A DNA stretch of 64,000 nt from NCBI RefSeq assembly GCF_024347615.1, contig NZ_AP025509.1:1364001-1428000 (forward strand), read 5' to 3'. The notes under the pieces were generated by a model. The model made no database searches. It was not told the origin of the DNA and was given only the letters and a program-made list of their open reading frames with translations. The position numbers were made by a program, and so were the translations under genes. This stretch comes from Vibrio splendidus (GTDB lineage Bacteria > Pseudomonadota > Gammaproteobacteria > Enterobacterales > Vibrionaceae). This document shows positions 9,416-18,934 of the stretch, piece after piece. Each line of letters starts with the position of its first letter. The stretch's first letter is position 1.

Positions 9416-10315
9416 GTGAACTTTATAAAACTAATAACTCTCGCTGCGATATGGGGCGGTTCGTTTCTGTTCATGAGAATTGCCGCTAATCCGCTGGGCC
9501 CTGCGGTGCTGATCGAAGCGCGAGTTCTCTGCGCTGCCGTCACTCTATTTTTGGTTTCTTTTTATCTGAAAAGGAAGCTTTCTTTTAATGCCCATGCGAA
9601 ACACTTTTTCATTCTTGGCTTGTTTAATACCGCACTTCCCTTTTTGTTTTTCGCTTATGCAGCGCAGACACTGAACGCCTCGACACTCGCTATCTTGAAC
9701 TCTACCGCGCCAATATGGGCGGCGATCATTGGTGCGATATGGACAAAAACAACACTCGAGGCGCGTGTTCTATTAGGGCTTGGGATTGGCGTAACGGGAG
9801 TTGGCGTGTTAGTTGGCTGGGACGCGATGAACATTGGCCGTGAAGCCATACTTCCTATTTTTGCAGCGGTGATGGCGGCCTTTAGCTACGGAATAGCGTC
9901 AAACTATACCAAACAAGCACCCAAAGTTGAGGCATTCAATAACGCTCATGGCAGCATGTGGGCTGCGGTATTAATCGTGTTGCCGTTTGTCTTCTTTATG
10001 CCGATGAGAGAGGCTCCAGATCTCACCATCACCACATCAGTTCTCTTGCTGGGTGCCGTTTGTACTGGCCTCGCTTACCTGCTTTACTTCAATCTCGTTT
10101 CAGAATTGGGGGCGCCTTCGGCTCTGTCTGTCACCTTCTTGATTCCTGTTTTTGGCATCTTGTGGGGCAACCTGTTCTTAGACGAAGCGATTGGCCTTAA
10201 CACCATTTTCGGTTCGGTTCTTGTGATTACCGGCACCATGTTAGTGACAGGTATGACACCTTCTAGGATGATAGAGAGCGCAAAACAGAAACGAGCGGCA
10301 AGAGTAGCTCGCTAA
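9416..10315 (+). CDS. EamA/DMT-family transporter
   Basis: 299 residues, about ten predicted membrane segments in two EamA repeats. The first begins LITLAAIWGGSFLFMRIA; the second starts around residue 143 (AVMAAFSYGIASNYTK). Proteins of this type export amino acids or metabolites across the inner membrane; the substrate cannot be read from sequence. The start is GTG at 9416, which places the first helix at residue 3 as usual. The C terminus is a basic tail (KQKRAARVAR). Divergent from the VOC gene. Confidence 0.85.
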   Translation: MNFIKLITLAAIWGGSFLFMRIAANPLGPAVLIEARVLCAAVTLFLVSFYLKRKLSFNAHAKHFFILGLFNTALPFLFFAYAAQTLNASTLAILNSTAPIWAAIIGAIWTKTTLEARVLLGLGIGVTGVGVLVGWDAMNIGREAILPIFAAVMAAFSYGIASNYTKQAPKVEAFNNAHGSMWAAVLIVLPFVFFMPMREAPDLTITTSVLLLGAVCTGLAYLLYFNLVSELGAPSALSVTFLIPVFGILWGNLFLDEAIGLNTIFGSVLVITGTMLVTGMTPSRMIESAKQKRAARVAR

Positions 10316-10405
10316 TCAGATGCCAATGAGCACTTAGAATCTCAGCAATGCATGTTGGAATGACGTTGGAGAGCTAGCCCGCTGACGGTTAACTAATAGA
10401 AACCA

Positions 10406-11308
10406 TTAATCGGCCATGTATTGCTGAATCTTGTTTCTCAACCACTGATGAGCAGGGTTCGGTTCCGTTCTCTTATGCCAAATCATGTATTGCTGCACAG
10501 GCAACACCTCAAACGGCTGATCAAGAACTTGAAGCTGGAATCGCTCGGCAAATTGATTAGCAAAACTACGAGAAGTACTGCCGACACAATCAGAGCCAGA
10601 GACTAATACACACATCATCATCAATGAGTCACATTCTGAGCTCACTTTTCTTTGTTTGATGGCCTTCTTAGCGAAATAATCGGCCGTATAAAGACGAGAA
10701 CGACGCATTCTAAAAGTGATGTGCTTTTCATCGTAATACTGCTCTTCGGTCACGACGCCATCAATTCTTGGGTGCCCTTTACGAGCAATCAATACCAACT
10801 TATCCTCAAGCACTTGCTGGTTCATATAACCATTGACCTGCGGGTAGTGAATATCGATGGCGAGATCCGCTTGCTGCATGCTCAAACTCTGCAGGAGTTC
10901 TTCTTCGTTATTCGGCACCATATTGAATTCGATTGAGATATTTCCCAGCGTTTCATCTTGCTCGACAAGCGGCTGAAGCTTGGTTAAACCTATCTCATTA
11001 ACCAGAAGTCGGAATACATGATGCTGCTGATTATCGAATTGCTTCAAGGTACTGACAGCGCTGGTGATTCCTTCGAGTGCAGGTTCCACTCGGCTTGCTA
11101 GTTGCACCGCAGCATTGGTTGGAATGATCCCTCGCCCTTCACGAATAAACAGATCAGTATCAAGCTGAGATTGGAGTCGCTTCAAGGCTCCACTCACCCC
11201 GGGCTGAGTCATACCAAGCGATTCTGATGCAAGCGTGATCGACTTTAATCGATACACTTCTAAGAACACGCTCAATAGATTTAAATCCAACTTTTCCACG
11301 TCGCTCAC
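10406..11308 (-). CDS. LysR-family regulator, probably of the alkylsulfatase gene (SdsB-like)
   Basis: A 300-residue LysR-type regulator. The winged HTH is DLNLLSVFLEVYRLKSITLASESLGMTQPGVSGALKRL (quoted in two parts: DLNLLSVFLEVYRLKSITLA and SESLGMTQPGVSGALKRL), followed by the effector-binding domain. GTG at 11308 is preferred because GGGAG lies 7 bp upstream; an upstream TTG at 11341 would add 11 residues. It is divergent from the secreted alkylsulfatase gene at 11497, the same arrangement as sdsB/sdsA of Pseudomonas, so activation of that gene by alkyl sulfates is the likely role (inferred from family and context). Confidence 0.85.
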   Translation of the reverse strand: MSDVEKLDLNLLSVFLEVYRLKSITLASESLGMTQPGVSGALKRLQSQLDTDLFIREGRGIIPTNAAVQLASRVEPALEGITSAVSTLKQFDNQQHHVFRLLVNEIGLTKLQPLVEQDETLGNISIEFNMVPNNEEELLQSLSMQQADLAIDIHYPQVNGYMNQQVLEDKLVLIARKGHPRIDGVVTEEQYYDEKHITFRMRRSRLYTADYFAKKAIKQRKVSSECDSLMMMCVLVSGSDCVGSTSRSFANQFAERFQLQVLDQPFEVLPVQQYMIWHKRTEPNPAHQWLRNKIQQYMAD

Positions 11309-11496
11309 CGTTACTCTCCCTGTCAATGTGGTCTTAATCAATCATAGGTCAGGATTCGTCTTCGTTCCCCAACCATTGCATGACTCAATACATAGCCAAT
11401 CGTGATGTATTAAATAAAGCTTACTTTATTTTTTGCTATATGTCTTATTCCTATAATCGCCTCAACGAAACAAAATTCTGAAATGAAGAGGCTCTT

Positions 11497-13569
11497 ATGA
11501 CAACTTCTCGCACGTTCAAAAATGCATCACTGTTCCTAGCTATCTCGCTGGCATTCCCTGCGATTGCAGCTAACCATGATCACGCACACTTCAGCGAAAT
11601 TGGCGACCAAGGTGGCAAAAGCGCAACCGAGATGACCACTAAAGCAAACCAAGAGTTCGCAAAAACACTGAACTTTGCCGACACTCGCGCTTTCGACAAT
11701 AACAATAAAGGTCTTGTTGCTAGCTTTGATCAAGAGACGGGCGACATCATTCGTAATAGCTTTAACTTCATCGATCCAAGTGTGACGAATGCAGACCAAG
11801 CACCAGATTCAGTAAACCCTTCACTGTGGCGCCAAGCGGTATTGAACCAAGCGGCGGAAGGTTTATATGAAGTTGTTCCGGGTAAAGTTTACCAAGTTCG
11901 AGGTGCAGATTTAGCGTCTATCTCTTTCATTCGTAGTGACAACGGTTGGATCGCCTACGACGTTCTTCTGACCAAAGAATCAGCCGCCAAATCACTCGAA
12001 TTCTTCAAGAACAATGTGCCTGATGGCGGTGAACTGCCCGTCGTTGCAATGATTTACTCTCACTCGCACGCTGATCACTTTGGTGGCGCAAGAGCAATCA
12101 AAGACGCGTATCCAGATGTAAAAGTGTACGGTTCGAAAAACATCACCAAAGAAATCGTCGACGAAAACGTACTGGCGGGTAACGCAATGTCTCGTCGTAC
12201 CGCCTATCAATATGGCGCAACCCTGAACCGACACGAACACGGTATTGTGGATGCGGCACTGTCGAAAGGTCTATCAACCGGTAGCATTACTTACGTCCTG
12301 CCGGACTACGAGCTGAACCATAACGAAGAGATTGAAACTCTGGTTATCGACGGCCTAGAAATGCAATTCATGGATGCTTCAGGTACCGAAGCGGCATCAG
12401 AAATGGTGACGTATATTCCCAGCATGAAAGCACTTTGGACTGGCGAACTGACCTACCAAGGCATGCACAACCTGTACACGCTGCGTGGCGCTAAAGTACG
12501 TGACGGCTTGAAATGGTCTAAGAAGATCAACGAAATGTTAGTCACTTGGGGCGAAGAAACAGAGGTACTGTTTGCGTCTCACTCAGCCCCAATCTGGGGT
12601 GAACAAGAGATTTCTGATTACCTAAAAATGCAGCGTGATGCTTACGGTTTTACTCATAACCAAACGCTTCGTTTAGCCAATAACGGTGTGGTTCTACAAG
12701 ACATCGGTGACGAGATTTACAAGGTAATGCCAGACAGCATTCAACAGTCTTGGCACACCAATGGTTACCACGGTACCTACTCTCACAACGCTCGCGCTGT
12801 GTACAACATGTACCTTGGTTACTTCGACATGAACCCGGCTAACCTTAATCCATTACCAATCGAGCCAGAATCGGTGAAGTTTGTTGAGTACATGGGCGGC
12901 AGCGACGCTGTGATTGAAAAAGCGCAGCAAGATTTCCAAGAAGGTGAATACCGCTTCGTTGCAACAGCACTGAATAAGGTGATTCAAGCTGAGCCAGAGA
13001 ACAAAGTTGCACGTGGCTTATTGGCAGATACTTACGAGCAATTGGGTTATCAATCAGAAGGTGCAGGTTGGAGAAACATCTATCTAACCGGCGCTCAAGA
13101 GCTTCGTATTGGCACACAACCGGGCGCACCAAAAACTGCATCTCCGGATGTATTGGCTAACATGACTATCGAGAACTTGTTGGATTACTTAGCAGTTAAA
13201 GTGGATTCGCTAAAGGCGCAAGGAACACCATTTACGCTGAATATTCAGCTGCCTGATGTGAAAGAGTTCTACTACGTTGAGATGTCTAACGGCAACCTGA
13301 ACAACATCCAAGTATCAGAGCTGCAAGATGCGGATACGACACTGATCATCAATAAGTCTGACGTGTCTGATATCGTGCTTAAGAAAACAAGCCTTGGAAA
13401 ACTGTTAGAAGACGGACAAGCAGGCGTGAAAGGTGATAAGACATCGCTTAACAAACTGCTGTCTTCACTAACAGAAGCTGACACCTCTTTTGAGATTGTA
13501 CCGCGTCCAAACAAAGGCGAAGAAGTTGATGCCGAGCTATACCAAGATTCAGCGGTACACGCGCATTAA
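11497..13569 (+). CDS. Secreted linear primary-alkylsulfatase (SdsA-like)
   Basis: 690 residues with a Sec signal (cleavage near AIAA-NHDH, residue 24). It has a metallo-beta-lactamase domain whose zinc motif SHSHADHFGG gives His189, His191, Asp193 and His194. This is followed by the alkylsulfatase dimerisation segment (around 410-530, with NARAVYNMYLGYFD) and a C-terminal SCP2-like domain (about 560-685). The family hydrolyses primary alkyl sulfates such as SDS to alcohol and sulfate, here in the periplasm. Length matches the family (about 650-690). Regulated presumably by the divergent LysR protein. Downstream are an 8-bp tandem repeat and a terminator. Confidence 0.92.
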   Translation: MTTSRTFKNASLFLAISLAFPAIAANHDHAHFSEIGDQGGKSATEMTTKANQEFAKTLNFADTRAFDNNNKGLVASFDQETGDIIRNSFNFIDPSVTNADQAPDSVNPSLWRQAVLNQAAEGLYEVVPGKVYQVRGADLASISFIRSDNGWIAYDVLLTKESAAKSLEFFKNNVPDGGELPVVAMIYSHSHADHFGGARAIKDAYPDVKVYGSKNITKEIVDENVLAGNAMSRRTAYQYGATLNRHEHGIVDAALSKGLSTGSITYVLPDYELNHNEEIETLVIDGLEMQFMDASGTEAASEMVTYIPSMKALWTGELTYQGMHNLYTLRGAKVRDGLKWSKKINEMLVTWGEETEVLFASHSAPIWGEQEISDYLKMQRDAYGFTHNQTLRLANNGVVLQDIGDEIYKVMPDSIQQSWHTNGYHGTYSHNARAVYNMYLGYFDMNPANLNPLPIEPESVKFVEYMGGSDAVIEKAQQDFQEGEYRFVATALNKVIQAEPENKVARGLLADTYEQLGYQSEGAGWRNIYLTGAQELRIGTQPGAPKTASPDVLANMTIENLLDYLAVKVDSLKAQGTPFTLNIQLPDVKEFYYVEMSNGNLNNIQVSELQDADTTLIINKSDVSDIVLKKTSLGKLLEDGQAGVKGDKTSLNKLLSSLTEADTSFEIVPRPNKGEEVDAELYQDSAVHAH

Positions 13570-13577
13570 ACGCTCAA

Positions 13578-13617
13578 GCGATAAAGCGATAAAGCGATAA
13601 AGCGATAAAGCGATAAA
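13578..13617. repeat. Five tandem copies of GCGATAAA
   Basis: Five perfect head-to-tail copies of the octamer GCGATAAA begin 9 bp after the alkylsulfatase stop codon. Such arrays vary in copy number through slipped-strand mispairing. Here it lies in the 3' untranslated region, upstream of the terminator, so no coding effect is expected. Confidence 0.9.
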
Positions 13618-13670
13618 AACTATAACAGCGTCAAACAAAGCCTAAAAAGGCAAGATGGCTATTAACGATA

Positions 13671-13701
13671 AAGCCTCAACCGATTCGATTGGTTGAGGCT
13701 T
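13671..13701 (+). terminator. Terminator of the alkylsulfatase gene
   Basis: AAGCCTCAACC and GGTTGAGGCTT make a perfect 11-bp stem with a 9-base loop, followed by a short T-rich stretch (ATTTCG). About 100 bp after the stop codon. Confidence 0.7.
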
Positions 13702-13875
13702 ATTTCGTTCAAAGTGACCAACCACTCTTCCAACAGCATTAATTACAACATGGCACAAAATGGTAAAACCTCCGTTCCCATACTTTTTATAGTACGTACA
13801 CTAGGTACTTACCACAAAGCGGACATAACCGCTTAAATATGGCAAAAGCCGATTAATACAATGGAAGACTGAACA

Positions 13876-14190
13876 ATGAAAAAACTGGCACTAACAGCAT
13901 TAATCACAACAACATCATTCACAGCCTCAGCAGGCTGGTTTAGCAACGATCAGGATGACATATCAGAGATGATGGGAGTAATGCAGGCATGCGTATTGTT
14001 CGAGCAAATAGAAAGCACGCCAGCCTCTTACGCTGACCTTTCCACATTGGTTGAAAGCCAGTATGACCATGAACAGATATTTAAAAGGGTAAGTGCTGAA
14101 ACTTTAATCAAGCTAAAACACGGCACGATGGTCACTAGCGAATGCAGGGCTAATGAGCAGCGCGCGCTCGAATTTTTAACATCAATATAA
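13876..14190 (+). CDS. Small periplasmic protein of unknown function
   Basis: 104 residues. The N terminus is a Sec signal (MKKLALTALITTTSFTASAG, cleavage after ASA). The mature part of about 84 residues is mostly alpha-helical in appearance, with a QACVLFEQ segment and a second Cys in SECRANEQ that could form a disulfide. No family recognised. A signal peptide and a starting ATG 10 bp after a weak GGAAGA support it as a real gene. It stands alone. Confidence 0.6.
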   Translation: MKKLALTALITTTSFTASAGWFSNDQDDISEMMGVMQACVLFEQIESTPASYADLSTLVESQYDHEQIFKRVSAETLIKLKHGTMVTSECRANEQRALEFLTSI

Positions 14191-14584
14191 AAGCCTATCG
14201 CCAATGGCGAAGCTATCATTAACAATACTAGTTACAGCGGCAGTCTAGTAACTCCAGCGGCAACGGCTTGGGGTGCTCGCATAGGTTTAGGCACCAAGAA
14301 ATCGACCGTTTGAGTGATACCTAAATCGTAGTTGAGGAGGGATATGAGTTCACCCGAATTCTCGGTGTCTCTGCTGCGTAATAACTAGCTGATAGTAAAC
14401 ACCCGGACGAGCTAGAGCTTAATATCGTGGCGGAATACAAATTCAACATATCAAGATTTTGGACATAACCAAGTTAGAGCATTGACTTAATTCGGTGAAA
14501 AACGAATTAATTTAAGTATTAAAAGCACCGGCCACCTCTAACAAAGCGGCCAAATTATCCGTGCCACTACACCCAATCCATCAG
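14191..14584. other. Intergenic region, no gene seen
   Basis: About 390 bp between the small periplasmic protein gene and the end of the esterase gene. Only a short hairpin TCGCCAATGGCGA just after the stop at 14190 stands out. No ORF with protein-like character on either strand. Confidence 0.4.
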
Positions 14585-15577
14585 TTATTTTTCGCTATCA
14601 TCAATCTCTTTAACGAAATTCATAATTCTTTGCTCTATAGACATTCGAATACCGTCACCAGATAAGCTAATCGCTTCTGCAGGATAAAAATGACCGAAGC
14701 CAGGTACCCAGGAAAACGTATATTTCACACCTTCTTTATCGTAGTGCTTGAGCAAGGTTGGGTTTATTTCAAATAGCGCTGGCAAGTCATATTGACCCTG
14801 GAAGAGTAAAATTGGACTTGGCTTATTTGTTTTCGAAATTTGTTTAGCAATATCAAATCCAGAGGGCCCACCCGAAAGGAGAAAGGTACCCGCTACGGAA
14901 ATATTCATGCCATGGGCTACGTTTAAACTACTAATTGCCCCAGCAGATTGTCCTCCCAATATAATTTTATCGGGATTAACCCCATAGTGCTTAGCGTTGT
15001 CCTTAATATGGTCAACTGCATCACGTAGGTCTTCGGCCGCAGATAACACGGCATTATCTATTAACACCTTTTCTTCCGGGTTATCGAAATCAATTGGCGA
15101 TAAACCTAAGTGTGGTCGGATAATATTAATTTGCTGCGCCGTGGCATTAATGCTGCCAAGGTCGAGATCCTCACTCTTGTAGCCTCTGCCTGTGGGCAGC
15201 GGTTTTTCGGTAGCGACGCGATAATCGATAGCAAAACAAACATAGTCTTGCTTTACGAACTTCTGACAATAGTCATTCATTGAAGTGTCTTGCGCACCAT
15301 CAATGTTATAGCTATGGTCTGGTGCGCCCCGATGAAACGCACCACCAAATGTCATGACAATTGCCGTTTTTGCTGCTTCAGACTTGCTAGCTGGTTCAAA
15401 TACGTTCATCCACAAGTCTCTGGATATTACCTTTTCGTCAACCGTCACTTGGCCTTGACCATATACAACTTTTTCACTCATCTTAAAGCCATGACCTGCA
15501 TATACGCTTGAGCTAAAAGAAACGGCTGTTAAAAGCATGCTTGCAACTAGGACCCCGGGTGTTTTTGGTTTGGTCAT
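14585..15577 (-). CDS. Secreted alpha/beta-hydrolase (carboxylesterase-like)
   Basis: 330 residues with a Sec signal (cleavage near VYAG, residue 27). The fold is shown by the oxyanion segment MTFGGAFHRGAPD (in place of HGGG), the nucleophile elbow LGGQSAGAISS near residue 215, an Asp candidate in FQGQYDLPALF and a His candidate in VPGFGHFYP near residue 295, giving a plausible Ser-Asp-His triad. It is nearest to esterase/lipase proteins of the BD-FAE or acetyl-esterase kind; substrate unknown. The start ATG has AGGTGG upstream. The neighbourhood (IS4 remnant, beta-lactamase-like gene, IS) suggests acquired DNA. Confidence 0.75.
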   Translation of the reverse strand: MTKPKTPGVLVASMLLTAVSFSSSVYAGHGFKMSEKVVYGQGQVTVDEKVISRDLWMNVFEPASKSEAAKTAIVMTFGGAFHRGAPDHSYNIDGAQDTSMNDYCQKFVKQDYVCFAIDYRVATEKPLPTGRGYKSEDLDLGSINATAQQINIIRPHLGLSPIDFDNPEEKVLIDNAVLSAAEDLRDAVDHIKDNAKHYGVNPDKIILGGQSAGAISSLNVAHGMNISVAGTFLLSGGPSGFDIAKQISKTNKPSPILLFQGQYDLPALFEINPTLLKHYDKEGVKYTFSWVPGFGHFYPAEAISLSGDGIRMSIEQRIMNFVKEIDDSEK

Positions 15578-15659
15578 ATGGCCACCTTCTCTGTTTAGTC
15601 TGAATTAAGTTTGTTTCTCGTCGTGTGATATTCGAATACTACATGAGTCGCTGGAAAAT

Positions 15660-16178
15660 CAATGCCCTAACATTCACAAAAAGCGACTCAACTCACTGAT
15701 GGACTCAGTTAAAGCTTTGCTCAACAATGATACTCTCACTCTTACTTTGCTCGGGCGCTCGCTGCCTTCTAAAGCTAAAACCAAACACTGTATTAAGCGC
15801 GTTGACCGTTTATTGAGTAACGGCCATTTACACCGTGACCGACTCGATATTTACCGGTGGCAATTTCATCAAATATGCTCAGTCAATCCGCAACCTATTG
15901 TCCTGGTTGATTGGGCCGATATTCGTAACGGATGCTGGCTTTCATAATTCCTGATTTAGACAAGTTAATGATATGGGTTGGTGTTATCTAGGACGCGTCA
16001 GGGGTGACGTTAACGTATTAGTCAAAAAACAGTGGCAACATATTAAGCTTCTGTTTAACAAAGCGTAAATACCGACCACAAGGCCGAGAGCATTTTCTTG
16101 CTCAGGCCGTCCATAAAAAGTCAGCAATGGAACCTTGGTTACTCGCAACCAACATTCCAACAGACATATTCTCTTCAC
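15660..16178 (+). pseudogene. Decayed IS4-family transposase
   Basis: The frame from about 15664 reads NIHKKRLNSLMDSVKALLNN, LLGRSLPSKAKTKHCIKRVD, RLLSNGHLHRDRLDIYRW and PIVLVDWADIRN, the N-terminal part of an IS4-type transposase including the first catalytic Asp (VLVDWADIR). After a stop and an apparent deletion, fragments reappear: DMGWCYLGRVRGDVNVLVKK near 15970-16030 and SAMEPWLLATNIPTD near 16120-16165. Terminal inverted repeats and the C-terminal half are gone. An inactive relic. Confidence 0.8.
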
Positions 16179-16222
16179 GATGCATTGTTAGGTTGTACAC
16201 CAAGCGTGAGGTATCGTTACCA

Positions 16223-16248
16223 GATAAGGAGCGTTAGCGCTCCTTATC
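16223..16248 (-). terminator. Hairpin after the beta-lactamase-like gene
   Basis: GATAAGGAGCG and CGCTCCTTATC form a perfect 11-bp stem with loop TTAG, 35 bp downstream of the minus-strand stop at 16283. There is no T run on the minus strand, so it may be a terminator needing other factors or an RNA-stabilising hairpin. Confidence 0.5.
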
Positions 16249-16282
16249 AGTGGCTATGAAATAAACTGCCAGTTAACGCTGG

Positions 16283-17599
16283 TTATTTATTTTGGTAATA
16301 GTCTGTAATCGCATCAAAAGCAAACATGCGGGGTTTGTTTTCAGCGCGAGCAGCGTTTGATGCACTCGCAGCCGAAGAGAAAGTAGCTACAACCAGATCC
16401 TGAGATTGATCGATATACATCACCTGCCCAAACACACCGCGGAAAGTGCCAACGCCTTTCTCGCTATCATGCACCCAAAGGTAGTTTTTATACCCCTCTA
16501 ACTGAGTATCATAAATATTACCATCTGAGTCTTTGTAAGCACTACGTTGAGTGTGCTTGCGCTCCTCTTCAGTCAGGGCAAAGGTGTCTTTTACCCATTT
16601 TTCACTAAATACCTGCTTACCATTATATTGACCGTTATTTGCCATCGCGACACCAACGCGAGCAAAATCACGCAAGGTGGTGTTCATACCGCCTGTCGCT
16701 ACTGGCGTATACTCTGGATCGGTAAACATAAACGCGTCATGCTCCGTGCCAAGCTTGCTCCAGATCTCGTCTGATATAAAGGTTTGCAACGGTTTACCAG
16801 ATACGCGAGCGATGATCCATCCAGCTACATCTACATTAGGAGAATGGTACTCAAATTTATGGCTCGGCTCTAAGCCCTCAGCTTGGCCAAACATCGGCAT
16901 GAAAGCCATCACACCGCGTGGTACATCGCTTTTGGTGGGATCAGTGCCCATCAAATCAAACGCTGGCGTTAGGCCGATACGACGAAAATATTCTGTGTGC
17001 ACCGCCCCCGCCGTCATATTTACGTAGTCTTCAGAGTAATCGAGAGCTGAGACCATATTTAGAATATCGCGTACAGTGCGTGAGCCAAAATAGCTCCCTT
17101 TTAATTCGGATACATAATTTTCTACTTTTACCGCAGGATCTACTTTGCCCTGTTCAACCAGAATTCCCATGGCCTGACCAACCAGTGACTTAGTACTCGA
17201 TGCCCAAAGGTGATGATCGCGTGGACCAAAATCACCAAAATATTCTTCATATACTATGGTGCCATTTTTGATCACTACAACACCATCAGTATCATCGCCA
17301 ATCAATGCACTACGAACCGTATAGTCAGTGCCATCCACCTTAAAATCGATATCGGCAATAGCTGAGTTACTCGCCATTGGAAACTGAACTATTTGGCCGT
17401 CTCTAGGCACCATAAGGCTTGGCAATATACCCGTATTGCGAAACCCCCATTTATTGTAGGGCTGAAGCGTGTAGTTCATTTGTGTTACCTGAGCTTGCGC
17501 TGATGCAGGTACCGTATCCATGGCAACCATTGACTTCGCAACAGCAACAGAACTAAATCCAAGAGCAACAAGCGTACTGAGCAATAGTTTTTTCTTCAT
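16283..17599 (-). CDS. Secreted serine hydrolase, beta-lactamase class C-like fold
   Basis: 438 residues with a Sec signal (MKKKLLLSTLVALGFSSVAVA). The catalytic SxxK motif is WASSTKSLVGQAMG with Ser134 and Lys137. A YxN-like motif follows in the region FEYHSPNVDVAGW, as in class C and esterase EstB relatives. The family includes beta-lactamases, D-aminopeptidases, 6-aminohexanoate-dimer hydrolases and esterases, so drug resistance should not be assumed. ATG at 17599 is chosen because it gives the signal peptide; an upstream in-frame start would bury it. A LysR regulator gene is divergent 120 bp away, an arrangement that also recalls ampC/ampR but is common for many hydrolases. Confidence 0.8.
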   Translation of the reverse strand: MKKKLLLSTLVALGFSSVAVAKSMVAMDTVPASAQAQVTQMNYTLQPYNKWGFRNTGILPSLMVPRDGQIVQFPMASNSAIADIDFKVDGTDYTVRSALIGDDTDGVVVIKNGTIVYEEYFGDFGPRDHHLWASSTKSLVGQAMGILVEQGKVDPAVKVENYVSELKGSYFGSRTVRDILNMVSALDYSEDYVNMTAGAVHTEYFRRIGLTPAFDLMGTDPTKSDVPRGVMAFMPMFGQAEGLEPSHKFEYHSPNVDVAGWIIARVSGKPLQTFISDEIWSKLGTEHDAFMFTDPEYTPVATGGMNTTLRDFARVGVAMANNGQYNGKQVFSEKWVKDTFALTEEERKHTQRSAYKDSDGNIYDTQLEGYKNYLWVHDSEKGVGTFRGVFGQVMYIDQSQDLVVATFSSAASASNAARAENKPRMFAFDAITDYYQNK

Positions 17600-17719
17600 T
17601 TCAAAACCTTTAATGTAATGATACACAGTTGTTTTAATCACAACTCCAATCATGACATTTGATTAAGACAACCAATACACCCAAAATGTACGTAAAACAC
17701 GCACAATAGGTGTTACTCC

Positions 17720-18610
17720 ATGTTTACTTTAGAACAGATACAGAATTTTCAGGCCGTTTATGAAACTGGTAGCTACAGTTTAGCCGCAAAATATCTCAAT
17801 AAGAGCCGCACTTCCGTAAGAGATAGGATCCTTGGACTTGAAGAACAATTAGGTGAGAACCTATTTAATATCAAAGGAAAAAAGGCAGAACCCACCATAC
17901 TTGCGCTGCACCTATATCGTCGAGCAACCAATATCGTCAGGCAAGCAGAAGAGTTTGAATTAATTGCCTTATCAGTAAAAGAACACGACTTAATGGAGGT
18001 TGTTTTCTACCACGATGCCCTGATACCAACAAAGCTGATAGCAACCATAGATCAATGTCTCTTTGAAACATTTCCCCACTTGACTGTGCATTGGATACAA
18101 CAAGGTCGAGAAGGCAGCATGAAAGCCTTGGAAAAAGGTACTGCTCACTTTGCGTTTATGCCATCTTTAGGAAAGATCTATCCAAGCGATGGGGTCGGAT
18201 ACACAAACTTAGGGCAATTAAATCTTGGTATTTATGCGGGAATAAATTCACCACTGGCCAAATTGCCAACGGTAACCATCGGAGACCTATCTGGTAACAC
18301 CCAACTGATTTGTGACGTCGCATCCCGCGGCAGCTCTCCTTTTGGCAGCCTTTCCAACCAGCAACACTTCGTAACCAGTAAAGAAGTACTCGTTCAGCTG
18401 TTAGAGTTTCGAGGATGGGCGGTTTTTAACAAAGCTAATGCCCAAGTCTATGTCAATGCAGGACAAATCATAGAGTTAGATTTAGAAGAAATCCTCCATA
18501 ACTTTCCCAACTCTCTGGTTCTATTTCATGCCTTTACTCACGAACAAAACCGAACCCAACGCGTTATCACATCCATCATTAAAAAAGTAGCACTTAAAGT
18601 GTTAAGTTGA
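17720..18610 (+). CDS. LysR-family regulator divergent from the serine hydrolase
   Basis: 296 residues. The N-terminal HTH is FTLEQIQNFQAVYETGSYSL then AAKYLNKSRTSVRDRILGLE (residues 2-41). The remainder is the LysR effector-binding fold, with poorly conserved sequence. The usual AxAL(H/N)(V/I)SQ(P/S) recognition region is replaced by LNKSRTSVRDRI, so it is an atypical LysR member. Its position opposite the beta-lactamase-like gene suggests it controls that gene. Downstream lies about 320 bp of non-coding DNA and then an insertion sequence. Confidence 0.8.
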   Translation: MFTLEQIQNFQAVYETGSYSLAAKYLNKSRTSVRDRILGLEEQLGENLFNIKGKKAEPTILALHLYRRATNIVRQAEEFELIALSVKEHDLMEVVFYHDALIPTKLIATIDQCLFETFPHLTVHWIQQGREGSMKALEKGTAHFAFMPSLGKIYPSDGVGYTNLGQLNLGIYAGINSPLAKLPTVTIGDLSGNTQLICDVASRGSSPFGSLSNQQHFVTSKEVLVQLLEFRGWAVFNKANAQVYVNAGQIIELDLEEILHNFPNSLVLFHAFTHEQNRTQRVITSIIKKVALKVLS

Positions 18611-18917
18611 TTCAACGCTGGTAAACAAAGCCACGCTACATGTATTGGGTGATTGCGGCACCTTGGTCTCACCTTTCGTCACGCGTTTGCCAACCAGCGA
18701 GTAGTCGTGGTCCCCTGCTCTTGATGGTATGAATGGTCTAGCCAAAGTGGCGCCAAACAAAAACATCTGTTTTCTAACCAAAATAATAAGCCGTTATATA
18801 TTCGCTTATGGCCATTCGCTATGCCAAGTGACAGATAAATTAGATATGGAAAATCGCTATGAACAGGATGTGAGTGAGCAATAGCTCTAACAAGAAAAGG
18901 GGCATAAATGAGTTAGG
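18611..18917. other. Non-coding stretch before the insertion sequence
   Basis: About 300 bp with no credible ORF and no clear RNA or repeat. It is the left flank of the insertion sequence and probably contains eroded DNA. Confidence 0.4.
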
Positions 18918-18934
18918 TCGACCTAATTAAACTC
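18918..18934. repeat. Target-site duplication, left copy (17 bp)
   Basis: TCGACCTAATTAAACTC directly abuts the left IS end at 18935 and is repeated exactly at 20678-20694 directly after the right IS end. An exact 17-bp direct repeat at both junctions is best read as a long target-site duplication. Confidence 0.85.

Noticed and set aside
14195..14580. Possible integron attC or relic gene after the small periplasmic protein
   Set aside because: No attC core sites in the right arrangement and no protein-like frame were found.
16283..18610. ampC/ampR resistance pair
   Set aside because: The SxxK hydrolase lacks enough recognisable AmpC features, and the LysR recognition helix is atypical; many non-resistance hydrolases share this layout.
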